From Oscillospiraceae bacterium (GTDB taxonomy: Bacteria > Bacillota > Clostridia > Oscillospirales > Ruminococcaceae): DNA of 64,000 bases. Below, one piece after another: positions 1-8,492 of the stretch. Numbering within the stretch: the first letter of the stretch is position 1; each line of letters begins with the position of its first letter. The stretch covers positions 1-64,000 of the forward strand of contig SFFD01000002.1 of the NCBI GenBank assembly GCA_004556975.1, given 5' to 3'. The translations under genes were made by a program, and so were the position numbers. A model generated the notes under the pieces. It did no database searches and had not been told where the DNA came from. It saw only the letters and a list, made by a program, of their open reading frames with translations.

Positions 1-2
1 TA

Positions 3-1508
3 ATTTCCGGCGAATACCCGCTGAGCAGCTACAACTATGCCATTTTCCGCGCGGACGAGCCGGAGGAGGGCGCGGTGCGCCGCCTTGCGGAGTGGATGAC
101 AAGCTATGACGGACAGCTTGTCGCCGCAAAGGCGGGCTATGCAACGGTGGAGGATATCGGGTTCGATTACAGTCAGAGTGCGCTTAAAAAATATGAGGCA
201 AAGGGCACCGGAATGAAGTACCCGGGCAGCGTGCCTCCGTATGAATTTGTTCCCGCAGGTGAAGCTTTTGATTGGAATATTTATAATTTCAGGGAGCAGG
301 GAAGCTACGATCCGGCGTTCATTGCGGATGAGAACCTTCGTACCGAGGTGAAAAAATTTATCGCCGAAAGCGCTGCGAAGGTTACGGAAGACTACGACGC
401 TATGATGAAACTTATCGACGCCAGCACACAGGGCGACGGCGAGTGGAAAACTACATACCCCTATGGCAACGCGCAAATTGACGGCGAAAAATATGCCGTT
501 ATTGCTACGGTGAAAAACGGCTATCTTTCTGTTGCGGTGACTATGGGCTATACCTATAATGTGCAGGACGGATACGACAGGTATTACCGTACAGAAACCG
601 CGGTTTGGGATATGCTTTCCGGCAAGCGCCTTGCTCCGGAGGAGCTGTTCTATGAGGGCGTTGACATTGCGAAGGCGCTTAATGACTATGTGAACGCAAG
701 AAGCCATACGGCAAGCGATTGGCGTGAAGGACCTATTGAATTTAAGACTGACTTTACCGGACTTACGGAAAGCGGCTGGCACATTACGGCGGATACGATT
801 TATTTTGATAATGACAACCCGTATTTCCTTGAGGGATATGCTTTTTCCCTCGACGAACTGCCCGACGGAATTATGGTTACGGAGCAGCCGCGGGAAATGG
901 GCGGCGCCCTTGCGAACGGAGTTACGGAAGCAAAGAGGTTCCGCGAAGTTCTTAGCACAAAGGAGGGCAAACTGCTCGGCGGTGATAACTACGGCACATA
1001 TTACCTGCTTAAAGAGGACAGCTACCCCGGTGCAAAGAAAATAAACAAGTTCATAGAAGATTATGTGAAGAAGTACGGAACTAATGAAGCCGTTTACGGC
1101 TATTACAAGGGGCTGGGGCTTGACCCTGACGCAGAAGGCAATTATTTTGATCCGGGCAGCTTTGACAGCTATATCAGAGACTTTGGCGGAAAGTATATCT
1201 GCTTTATCAGTTTGGAACCGACGCTTGAGGTGGACAACAACAGAGGCGATTACACAAGCACAACATATTATTACAAATACAGTAAAGTGGTGTTTTTCAA
1301 TCCGCAGACAGGCGAAGAAATAGACTGGCGGGATATGATTTCGGACGAGTATGAGAACGCGAAAGGCTCGAATTATAAGAGAAAATCATATGATGACAAA
1401 GAGCGCTACAAGCTTAGATGGGTAGATGACGGCGACGACGGATTTACATTCTCCTTCGAGGATTTTTCCCTCTATTTAACTGTTCCGCATGAATACATCA
1501 ACTGGTAA
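3..1508 (+). CDS. PstS-like solute-binding domain fused to a C-terminal unknown domain (5' partial)
   Basis: The frame is open to the left edge, so the true start lies outside the window. The first visible residues (ISGEYPLSSYNYAIFRADEP, then RLAEWMTSYDGQLVAAKAGY) resemble the C-terminal end of phosphate-type periplasmic binding proteins, where a YPLS segment precedes a helix ending in GQ-xx-AGY. About 430 further residues follow that are not part of a normal PstS. They are rich in Tyr and Asp and contain a segment (ETAVWDMLSGKRLAPEELF) reminiscent of DUF3298/RsiV-type extracellular domains. I infer a secreted or lipid-anchored binding protein with an appended sensor or wall domain. The substrate cannot be read from this fragment. 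The stop is followed by several hairpins. Confidence 0.6.
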   Translation: MSGEYPLSSYNYAIFRADEPEEGAVRRLAEWMTSYDGQLVAAKAGYATVEDIGFDYSQSALKKYEAKGTGMKYPGSVPPYEFVPAGEAFDWNIYNFREQGSYDPAFIADENLRTEVKKFIAESAAKVTEDYDAMMKLIDASTQGDGEWKTTYPYGNAQIDGEKYAVIATVKNGYLSVAVTMGYTYNVQDGYDRYYRTETAVWDMLSGKRLAPEELFYEGVDIAKALNDYVNARSHTASDWREGPIEFKTDFTGLTESGWHITADTIYFDNDNPYFLEGYAFSLDELPDGIMVTEQPREMGGALANGVTEAKRFREVLSTKEGKLLGGDNYGTYYLLKEDSYPGAKKINKFIEDYVKKYGTNEAVYGYYKGLGLDPDAEGNYFDPGSFDSYIRDFGGKYICFISLEPTLEVDNNRGDYTSTTYYYKYSKVVFFNPQTGEEIDWRDMISDEYENAKGSNYKRKSYDDKERYKLRWVDDGDDGFTFSFEDFSLYLTVPHEYINW

Positions 1509-1552
1509 CGCGCGGGGCGCTTTGCGGCGAAGGCTATGCTTCCGCCGCTTTT

Positions 1553-1703
1553 CGGCTCGGCAAAAAACTTCGTTTTCCGCCAAGCCGACCTGAACAAAAA
1601 CGAAAGACACCCCTGCTGGGTTTCTTTCGTTGCTATCTTCCTTTTCGATAACATATATATCTATGCACAGAAACGGAAGAAGTCCTGCTTTGCAGGACTT
1701 CTT
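1553..1703 (+). repeat. Three consecutive imperfect or perfect stem-loops
   Basis: The intergenic DNA holds successive inverted repeats: 1553-1585 (GGCTCGGC / GCCAAGCC arms, imperfect), 1599-1631 (14-bp arms with one mismatch, loop CTGCT) and 1677-1703 (perfect 12-bp arms around TTT). The last is followed by only a weak T-run. With the strong terminator just downstream they form a four-hairpin block. No open frame here looks coding. Confidence 0.6.
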
Positions 1704-1715
1704 TCGGCGGGCTGC

Positions 1716-1748
1716 GCGGCGGAAGCTTTTTGCTTCCGCCGCTTTTTT
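1716..1748 (+). terminator. Strong intrinsic terminator
   Basis: Arms GCGGCGGAAGC and GCTTCCGCCGC (11 bp, perfect) surround TTTTT and are followed by TTTTTT. It ends transcription of the PstS-like gene. Confidence 0.9.
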
Positions 1749-1779
1749 CATCACAAGATTATTTATTATAATATTATAA

Positions 1780-1808
1780 TTGAAAAAATCCGTGCCGCGG
1801 TGTATAAT
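1780..1808 (+). promoter_or_regulatory. SigA-type promoter for the GyrB-like gene
   Basis: TTGAAA at 1780-1785 and TATAAT at 1803-1808 are separated by 17 bp. The predicted transcript start near 1815 excludes an in-frame ATG at 1814 and supports the ATG at 1841. Confidence 0.8.
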
Positions 1809-1840
1809 ATATTTTGGAATTTTATGTACCGGAGGAAAAC

Positions 1841-3823
1841 ATGACGAAGAAACGCGAGGAATACGGAAACGAAAGCATACAGTCCCTTAAAGGCGCAGAC
1901 AGAGTAAGAAAGCGCCCTGCGGTTATATTCGGTTCGGACGGAATAGAGGGCTGCGAGCACGCGGTTTTTGAAATTATATCAAACTCCATTGACGAAGCGA
2001 GAGCCGGCTATGGCGACAAGATAACGGTAACGCGGTATAAGGACGGTTCCATAGAGGTGGAGGATTTCGGACGGGGCTGCCCGGTGGACTGGAACAGCAA
2101 CGAGCAGCGCTATAACTGGGAGCTGCTTTTTTGTGAGCTTTATGCCGGAGGAAAATATGACGCCGGCGGCGATTATGAATATTCCTTGGGTCTTAACGGA
2201 CTGGGTCTTTGCTCCACGCAGTATTCCTCCGAATGGATGGACGTTGAAATCTGCCGCGACGGATTTTTGTACAATCTTCATTTTGAGCACGGCGAAAACG
2301 TGGGCGGGCTGAAAAAAGAGGCAACCGCAAGGAAAAAGACGGGTTCAAAAATCCGCTGGAAGCCGGACGACCAGGTGTTCACAGACATAAACGTGCCGCT
2401 TGAATGGTTCCAAGAGGTGATAAAACGCCAGGCGGTGGTAAACGCGGGGCTGCTTTTTATACTTCGCGACCAAAAGCCGGGCGGCGGTTTTGAAAATTAC
2501 GAATATCTTTATCAAAACGGCATTTCCGACTATGTAAAGGAGCTTGTGGGAAGCGAGCAGACCCTTACAGGGGTGCAGTTCTGGCAGGGAGAGCGCACCG
2601 GCCGCGACAGAGAGGACAAGCCGGAGTATAAGGTTAAAATGCAGTTTGCCTGCTGTTTTTCAAACAGGGTCAAGCTTATTGAGTATTATCACAACTCCAG
2701 CCACCTTGAGCACGGAGGTTCGCCGGAAAAGGCGGTGAAATCCGCCTTTGTAAGCCAGATTGACGCATATATCAAAAACTCGGGCAAATATCTTAAAAAC
2801 GAAAGCAAGATAAGCTTTCAGGATGTTGAGGAATGTCTGGTTCTTGTGTCTTCTTCTTTTTCGAGCCAGACTTCTTACGAGAACCAGACCAAAAAGGCAA
2901 TTACAAATAAATTTGTTGCAGAGGCAATGACGGATTTCCTCAAGCATCAGCTTGAAGTTTTCTTCATAGAAAATCCGGACGACGCCGCAAGGGTCGCGGA
3001 GCAGGTGCTCATCAACAAGCGCAGCCGTGAAAATGCAGAAAAAACCCGTATGAACCTCAAAAAGAAGCTTACCGCAACAATGGATATGACGAACCGCGTG
3101 CAAAAGTTCGTGGATTGCCGTACAAAGGACATTTCCAAAAGAGAGATATATATAGTAGAGGGAGATTCCGCTCTCGGCGCCTGCAAACAGGGAAGAGATT
3201 CGGAATTTCAGGCGATTATGCCGGTGCGCGGCAAAATTCTTAACTGCCTTAAAGCGGATTATGATAAAATTTTTAAAAATGATATTATCACCGATTTGCT
3301 TAAAGTTTTGGGCTGCGGCGTTGAGGTAAAAAGCAAGGCAAACAAAGAGCTTTCTTCCTTTGACCTTGACAACCTTCGCTGGAGCAAAGTGGTAATCTGC
3401 ACCGATGCGGATGTGGACGGCTACCAGATAAGAACGCTTATTCTTACCATGCTTTACCGCCTTACTCCCACGCTGATTGAAAAGGGATATGTATTTATTG
3501 CCGAATCTCCGCTTTATGAGATAAACTGCAAGGATGACACATATTTTGCATATACGGAGGAAGAAAAGACCCGCATTATCGAAAAGCTCGGCAAGGCAAA
3601 ATATACGGTACAGCGCTCAAAAGGACTTGGCGAAAACGAACCGGATATGATGTGGCTTACCACCATGAATCCGGAAACGCGCCGCCTTATCAAGGTAACT
3701 CCAAGCGACGCCGCAGCTACGGAGCAGAAGTTCAACCTGCTTTTGGGGGACGACCTTCAGGGAAGAAAAGAGCATATTGCGGCAAACGGCTATCTCTATC
3801 TTGACGATATGGATTTGTCATAA
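1841..3823 (+). CDS. Divergent type IIA topoisomerase B subunit (GyrB/ParE family)
   Basis: The 660-residue product has the GyrB/ParE order: GHKL ATPase (VRKRPAVIFGS, then NSIDEARAGYG with the ATP-binding Asn/Glu region), transducer domain, TOPRIM (VEGDSALGACKQGRD near residue 447; metal-binding DADVDG near 525) and a C-terminal RSKGLGE-x-MNPETRRL segment. It departs from ordinary GyrB in several places: VRKRPAVIFGS replaces VRKRPGMYIGS, EGDSALG replaces EGDSAGG, and the ATP-lid region reads YSLGLNGLGLCS. I chose the ATG at 1841 because GGAGG lies 6 bp upstream and the promoter excludes the earlier ATG. ATP hydrolysis by this subunit should drive strand passage with a GyrA/ParC-type partner, which is not encoded next to it. 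It is probably an additional topoisomerase set rather than the housekeeping gyrase. Confidence 0.85.
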   Translation: MTKKREEYGNESIQSLKGADRVRKRPAVIFGSDGIEGCEHAVFEIISNSIDEARAGYGDKITVTRYKDGSIEVEDFGRGCPVDWNSNEQRYNWELLFCELYAGGKYDAGGDYEYSLGLNGLGLCSTQYSSEWMDVEICRDGFLYNLHFEHGENVGGLKKEATARKKTGSKIRWKPDDQVFTDINVPLEWFQEVIKRQAVVNAGLLFILRDQKPGGGFENYEYLYQNGISDYVKELVGSEQTLTGVQFWQGERTGRDREDKPEYKVKMQFACCFSNRVKLIEYYHNSSHLEHGGSPEKAVKSAFVSQIDAYIKNSGKYLKNESKISFQDVEECLVLVSSSFSSQTSYENQTKKAITNKFVAEAMTDFLKHQLEVFFIENPDDAARVAEQVLINKRSRENAEKTRMNLKKKLTATMDMTNRVQKFVDCRTKDISKREIYIVEGDSALGACKQGRDSEFQAIMPVRGKILNCLKADYDKIFKNDIITDLLKVLGCGVEVKSKANKELSSFDLDNLRWSKVVICTDADVDGYQIRTLILTMLYRLTPTLIEKGYVFIAESPLYEINCKDDTYFAYTEEEKTRIIEKLGKAKYTVQRSKGLGENEPDMMWLTTMNPETRRLIKVTPSDAAATEQKFNLLLGDDLQGRKEHIAANGYLYLDDMDLS

Positions 3824-3858
3824 AACAAACATTAAAAACAGAAAGGACGGGCGCGGCA

Positions 3859-6300
3859 TTGATAGCAAAAACAGCAGTGGATAAAGCCGCGTTCGGCTTT
3901 GACAGGCTTTTTGATTATTCCGTTCCGCCGGCGTTGGAATCAAGGGCAAAACCCGGCTGCCGTGTGCTTGTTTCTTTCGGCGCGGGCGCTCAAAAGCGCC
4001 AGGGAATGATTTTTGAAATTGCCGAAGAGCCGGAGGATACACAAGTTAAAATAAAGGAAATTTCCGCTGTGCTTGACAGCGAACCGGTGCTTTCGCCGGA
4101 GCTTATGGCGCTGGCGCTGCATTTGGCAAAGCGCACATTTTGCCCGATGTTTGAGGCGGTTAAGGCCATGCTTCCGCCGGGGCTTAACTATAAGCCGTCG
4201 TACAGATATTTTGCGGCTGCAAAAGAGGGCGCTGACGACGAGGAACAAAGGGTTATAAACTGGCTGCTTAAAAAGAAAAGCGGCGCGGAGGGCGCCGCCG
4301 TCAACAAGGCGTTTGGATATTCCGACAGCAGGTTTATAAATTCCATGGTACAAAAGGGTCTTATTCGCCGGGAAGAGGCGGCGCGCCGAAGAATCGGCGA
4401 CGAAACGCAGAAAATGGTGCGTCTTTCGGAAAAACAGCTTGCACTTTCATCAGAAGGCAAAAGCCTGCTTAAAAAGCCTACGGAAAAACAGGCGGAGGTG
4501 TTGGAATTCCTTTCGGAAGCAGGCAATGTGTGCATAAAAGAGATAAGCTATTTCACTTGTGCCACCAAAGCCGTTGTGGACGGACTTGAGAAAAAGGGCG
4601 CTGTGGAATATTATGAGCAGGAGGCTTTTCGCACGCCGTATAAAGAAGCAGTGAAAAGCCTTGACATCAGAAAGGTGCTTCTTTCGGAGGAACAGCAGGC
4701 CGCCTTTGACGGCATTGCTTCGCTTTGCGACAGCAAAAAGGCAGAAACGGCGCTGCTTTTCGGCGTAACGGGCAGCGGCAAAACGCAAGTTTTTATGAAG
4801 CTTATTCAAAGGGAAATGCAGCGGGGCAGGCAGGTTATACTTATGGTGCCTGAAATTTCGCTTACTCCGCAGATGATAAACAAATTTACCGCCTATTTCG
4901 GCGAAAGCGTTGCCGTAATGCACAGCTCGCTTTCCGCGGGAGAACGCATTGACGAATGGAAGCGCATAAATTCCGGAAAGGCAAAAATTATTATAGGAAC
5001 ACGCTCCGCGGTATTTGCTCCGGCAAAAAATTTGGGGCTTATCATTATGGATGAGGAGCAGGAACAGAGCTATAAGTCAGACCGTGCTCCGCGCTTTCAT
5101 GCAAGGGACGCGGCAATGTTTCGGTGCTCAAAGCTGAAAATTCCGCTGGTGCTCGCTTCCGCAACGCCCTCCATAGAAACCTTTTACCGTGCTCAAACAG
5201 GAAAATACAGGCTTTTTGAAATGAAAAAGCGCTATGGCGACGCCAAGCTTCCGGATTCGGTGATTGTGGATATGCGCGAAGAAACCATGCGCGGAAACAC
5301 GGGTGTGCTCAGCGAGGCGCTGGCGCAGGAGCTGAAATATAACCTTGAGCACGGCGAACAGTCCATTCTGCTTATGAACCGAAGGGGCTATAACACGGTG
5401 GCAAGGTGTGTTCGCTGCGGAACGGTCAAGGAATGCCCGCGGTGCAATATTCCGCTTATTTATCACAAGGCCAACGGAAAGCTTATGTGCCACTATTGCG
5501 GTTACAGCGAACCGGCAACCGTCGTCTGTGACGCCTGCGGCAGCGAATACGTCATGTATACCGGCTGCGGCACGCAAAAGGTGGAGGACGAGCTTTCGGG
5601 GCTTTTTCCCGACGCAAGGATTCTTCGCATGGATTTGGACACCACTATGGCAAAGTTCAGCCACGACAGGCACTTTGCGGATTTTGCCGCCGGCAAATAT
5701 GACATAATGGTGGGTACTCAAATGGTGGCAAAGGGTCTTGACTTTCCCAATGTAACGCTTGTGGGCGTCTTGGCGGCGGATATGTCCCTTTACGGAGGCG
5801 ATTACCGCAGCTATGAGCGCACCTTTGGGCTGCTTACCCAGGTAATAGGCCGCTGCGGCAGGGCGAAGCTTTCCGGCAGGGCATATATTCAGACATATTC
5901 GCCGGAGCACAGCGTAATCGAGCGCGCCTGCGCCCAGGATTACGGACTTTTCTATGCCGACGAGATAATCAACCGCAAGGTTATGCTCTATCCGCCGTAT
6001 TGCGGAATGGGTTCGGTGCTTTTTTCGGGACAGAGCGAAAGAGCGGCGCAAAGCGCTGCAAAGGCCTTTTTGGAGCTGCTTGAACAAAAGATAGAGGAAA
6101 ACAATATGCCCATCAGAATTTTGGGGCCGACACCCTCTTCCACGCCGAAAATTGCCGATAAATACCGCTGGAAGCTTATTGTGAAGTACCGGCCCGACAA
6201 CGCTTTTTTTGAAATGATGGGCGCCGCGCTTAAAGAATTTTCAAAAAATAAAGAATTCGTTAAAATTGAGGTCACGGCTGACCCTTATGATATAAACTGA
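3859..6300 (+). CDS. priA: Primosomal replication-restart helicase PriA
   Basis: PriA is a 3'-5' superfamily 2 helicase that recognises stalled forks and reloads the replicative helicase. The 813-residue protein shows the N-terminal fork-binding region (residues 1-105), Walker A GVTGSGKTQ near 302, the Walker B variant DEEQEQSYKSD near 397 (the family usually has DEEH), and paired zinc-binding cysteines between about 516 and 560 (CVRCG, CPRC, CHYCG, CDACG). The start is TTG, preceded by GAAAGGA about 12 bp upstream. The gene heads the block priA-def-fmt-rsmB-rlmN-prpC-prkC-rsgA, the order known from Bacillus. Only 35 bp separate it from the topoisomerase gene, so they may be co-transcribed. 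Confidence 0.96.
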   Translation: MIAKTAVDKAAFGFDRLFDYSVPPALESRAKPGCRVLVSFGAGAQKRQGMIFEIAEEPEDTQVKIKEISAVLDSEPVLSPELMALALHLAKRTFCPMFEAVKAMLPPGLNYKPSYRYFAAAKEGADDEEQRVINWLLKKKSGAEGAAVNKAFGYSDSRFINSMVQKGLIRREEAARRRIGDETQKMVRLSEKQLALSSEGKSLLKKPTEKQAEVLEFLSEAGNVCIKEISYFTCATKAVVDGLEKKGAVEYYEQEAFRTPYKEAVKSLDIRKVLLSEEQQAAFDGIASLCDSKKAETALLFGVTGSGKTQVFMKLIQREMQRGRQVILMVPEISLTPQMINKFTAYFGESVAVMHSSLSAGERIDEWKRINSGKAKIIIGTRSAVFAPAKNLGLIIMDEEQEQSYKSDRAPRFHARDAAMFRCSKLKIPLVLASATPSIETFYRAQTGKYRLFEMKKRYGDAKLPDSVIVDMREETMRGNTGVLSEALAQELKYNLEHGEQSILLMNRRGYNTVARCVRCGTVKECPRCNIPLIYHKANGKLMCHYCGYSEPATVVCDACGSEYVMYTGCGTQKVEDELSGLFPDARILRMDLDTTMAKFSHDRHFADFAAGKYDIMVGTQMVAKGLDFPNVTLVGVLAADMSLYGGDYRSYERTFGLLTQVIGRCGRAKLSGRAYIQTYSPEHSVIERACAQDYGLFYADEIINRKVMLYPPYCGMGSVLFSGQSERAAQSAAKAFLELLEQKIEENNMPIRILGPTPSSTPKIADKYRWKLIVKYRPDNAFFEMMGAALKEFSKNKEFVKIEVTADPYDIN

Positions 6301-6318
6301 AAAGAAAGGTGAAAAATA

Positions 6319-6813
6319 ATGGCATTGAGAAATATAGTCAAGGACGGAGACCCGATTCTTCGTAAAGTTTGCAGACCGGTTGAAAAATTTGACGAGCGCC
6401 TTTGGACTCTTCTTGACGACATGGCGGACACCATGCATGAGGCGGACGGCGTCGGTATTGCCGGACCGCAGGTGGGAATTATGAGAAGACTTTGCATTGT
6501 GGATTGCTATGACGAGGACGGCGTAATCGAGCTTATAAACCCGGAAATTATCGAAACCTCCGGCGAGCAGACCGGCAGCGAAGGCTGCCTTTCTTTCCCG
6601 GGGAAATTCGGCACGGTAACCCGCCCCATGCACGTTACCGTCCGCGCCCAGGACAGAAACGGCAATATCTTTGAAAAGAGCGGCGAGGGACTTAAAGCAA
6701 GGGCGTTCTGCCACGAAATCGACCATCTTAACGGCGTTTGCTTTGTTGACCTTGCAACGGAGATACACTATGACACCGACGAAAAAGCCGACGCGGAGGA
6801 TATAGAAGAATGA
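6319..6813 (+). CDS. def: Peptide deformylase
   Basis: This enzyme removes the formyl group from the N-terminal Met of new proteins. All three metal-enzyme motifs are present in the 164-residue product: GVGIAGPQVG near residue 44, EGCLSFPG near 88 (Cys metal ligand) and HEIDHLNG near 132 (two His ligands and the catalytic Glu). AAAGGTG precedes the ATG. Its last four bases overlap the start of fmt (ATGA), so formylation and deformylation are translationally coupled. Confidence 0.97.
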   Translation: MALRNIVKDGDPILRKVCRPVEKFDERLWTLLDDMADTMHEADGVGIAGPQVGIMRRLCIVDCYDEDGVIELINPEIIETSGEQTGSEGCLSFPGKFGTVTRPMHVTVRAQDRNGNIFEKSGEGLKARAFCHEIDHLNGVCFVDLATEIHYDTDEKADAEDIEE

Positions 6814-7742
6814 AGGATATGCGCATAGTCTTTATGGGAACGCCGGATTTTGCCGCGGCGATTCTTGAAAGGCTTATTGTTACAGGAAGGAATGTTGTGG
6901 GCGTTTTTTCCCAGCCGGACAAACCCGTGGGCAGAAAGCAGATTGTTGAGCCGACGCCGACGAAAAAGCTTGCGCAGAAATACGGAATTCCGGTTTTTCA
7001 GCCGGCAAAAATGAAGGACGGAACGGCGCTTGCCATGTTGAAAGAGCTTGCGCCCGACCTTGTGGTGGTTGCCGCATACGGCAGAATCCTGCCGAAAGAG
7101 CTGCTTGATGTTCCGCCTCTCGGCTGTGTGAACATTCACGGAAGCCTGCTTCCGAAATACCGCGGCGCGGCGCCGATTCAGTGGTCGGTGATAAACGGCG
7201 ACGCGGTTACCGGCGTTACCGCCATGTATATGGCGGAGGGAATGGACACCGGAGATATGATTCTTAAACTTGAAACGGAGATAGGCGAAAACGAAACCTC
7301 GGGCGAGCTTTTTGAACGCCTTGCCTCCCTCGGCGCGGATTCCATTGAGAAAACCCTTGAGCTTTTTGACGAAGGCAGCGTGCCGAGAGAACCGCAGAAC
7401 GAAGCGCAGGCAACCATGGCGCCCATGCTTAAAAAAGAGATGGGCGAGCTTGACTTTACAAAATCCGCAAATGAAATTCACAACCTGGTGCGCGGACTTT
7501 GCCCGTGGCCTGTTGCTTTTACATTTGTTGACGGCAAAAGCCTTAAGGTTTATAAGGCAGACAGGGCAGAGGGCTTTTGCGGCGAAGCGGGAACGCTTCT
7601 TGACGAAAAGCGGTTTATTGTGGGCTGCGGCGACGGCGCGGTAGAACTTACAGCCGTTCAGCCCGAGGGCAAAAAGCAGATGAGCGGCGGCGATTTTATC
7701 CGCGGAAAACGTCTTGCTAAAGGAACTCATATTGGAAGATAA
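6810..7742 (+). CDS. fmt: Methionyl-tRNA formyltransferase
   Basis: Fmt transfers a formyl group from 10-formyl-tetrahydrofolate to initiator Met-tRNA. The 310-residue length is normal. The N-terminal Rossmann-like domain begins RIVFMGTPDFA, and the catalytic region HGSLLPKYRGAAPIQW lies near residue 110. The C-terminal half matches the tRNA-binding extension (IHNLVRGLCPWPVAFT). It starts inside the def stop codon. Confidence 0.97.
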   Translation: MKDMRIVFMGTPDFAAAILERLIVTGRNVVGVFSQPDKPVGRKQIVEPTPTKKLAQKYGIPVFQPAKMKDGTALAMLKELAPDLVVVAAYGRILPKELLDVPPLGCVNIHGSLLPKYRGAAPIQWSVINGDAVTGVTAMYMAEGMDTGDMILKLETEIGENETSGELFERLASLGADSIEKTLELFDEGSVPREPQNEAQATMAPMLKKEMGELDFTKSANEIHNLVRGLCPWPVAFTFVDGKSLKVYKADRAEGFCGEAGTLLDEKRFIVGCGDGAVELTAVQPEGKKQMSGGDFIRGKRLAKGTHIGR

Positions 7743-7754
7743 AGGAGAAATTTT

Positions 7755-8456
7755 ATGCCATACTTTTTTGGTATTGATATAACATATATCATATTTATTA
7801 TTCCTGCGCTGCTTTTCGGAATCTGGGCGCAGATTTCGGTACAATCGGCTTTTTCAAAATACAGCCGCGTTCCTTCTGCGCGCGGATATACCGGCGCGGA
7901 GGTTGCAAAGCTTCTTTTGGAACAGAACGGAATTTATGACGTGACCATACGCCATATTTCGGGAAGCCTTACGGATAATTTTAATCCGAGGGAAAAGACG
8001 CTTAATCTTTCCGACGACGTCTATAACAGCACTTCGGTGGCGGCAATCGGCGTTGCCGCGCACGAAACCGGTCACGCAATTCAGCACGCGGTGGGCTATC
8101 GCCCGATTAAATGGCGCGAAGCCATCATTCCGGTGACTCAATTGGGCTCGTGGGCATATTTTCCGATTATCCTTCTCGGAATTGTGTTTTCTTCACAGAC
8201 CCTGGTCAATGTGGGCATACTTCTTTTTGCAACCATAGCGCTTTTCCAGCTTGTAACGCTTCCGGTGGAATTTAACGCTTCAAACAGAGCCATTGCAACG
8301 CTTGAGAACAACGGAATTCTTTACGGCAACGAAATTACCGGGGCAAAGGCGGTTCTTCGCGCGGCGGCGCTGACGTATGTGGCGGCGCTTGTTTCTGCGC
8401 TGGCACAGCTTTTGCGGCTGCTTGTAATTTTCGGCGGAAGAAGAAACAACGATTAA
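7755..8456 (+). CDS. YugP-type membrane zinc metallopeptidase
   Basis: The 233-residue protein belongs to the neutral zinc metallopeptidase family known from B. subtilis YugP. It has an N-terminal transmembrane segment (IIFIIPALLFGIWAQ), a zinc-binding HETGH at about residue 103, and two or three further hydrophobic segments including LGSWAYFPIILLGIVF and LVNVGILLFATIALF. AAAGGAGAAA precedes the ATG. It sits 12 bp after fmt and 36 bp before rsmB, so it is part of the operon; this position between fmt and rsmB differs from Bacillus. The substrate of the family is unknown. Confidence 0.9.
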   Translation: MPYFFGIDITYIIFIIPALLFGIWAQISVQSAFSKYSRVPSARGYTGAEVAKLLLEQNGIYDVTIRHISGSLTDNFNPREKTLNLSDDVYNSTSVAAIGVAAHETGHAIQHAVGYRPIKWREAIIPVTQLGSWAYFPIILLGIVFSSQTLVNVGILLFATIALFQLVTLPVEFNASNRAIATLENNGILYGNEITGAKAVLRAAALTYVAALVSALAQLLRLLVIFGGRRNND

Positions 8457-8492
8457 ACGGATTTTGTGCAAATTTTTCGTTAAGGAGATTTT

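Noticed and set aside
1814..1840. Earlier ATG start for the GyrB-like gene
   Set aside because: It coincides with the predicted transcript start and has no ribosome site; the ATG at 1841 has GGAGG.
5128..6087. A 319-codon minus-strand frame opposite priA
   Set aside because: It overlaps the zinc-binding and helicase motifs of PriA and has no recognisable domain.
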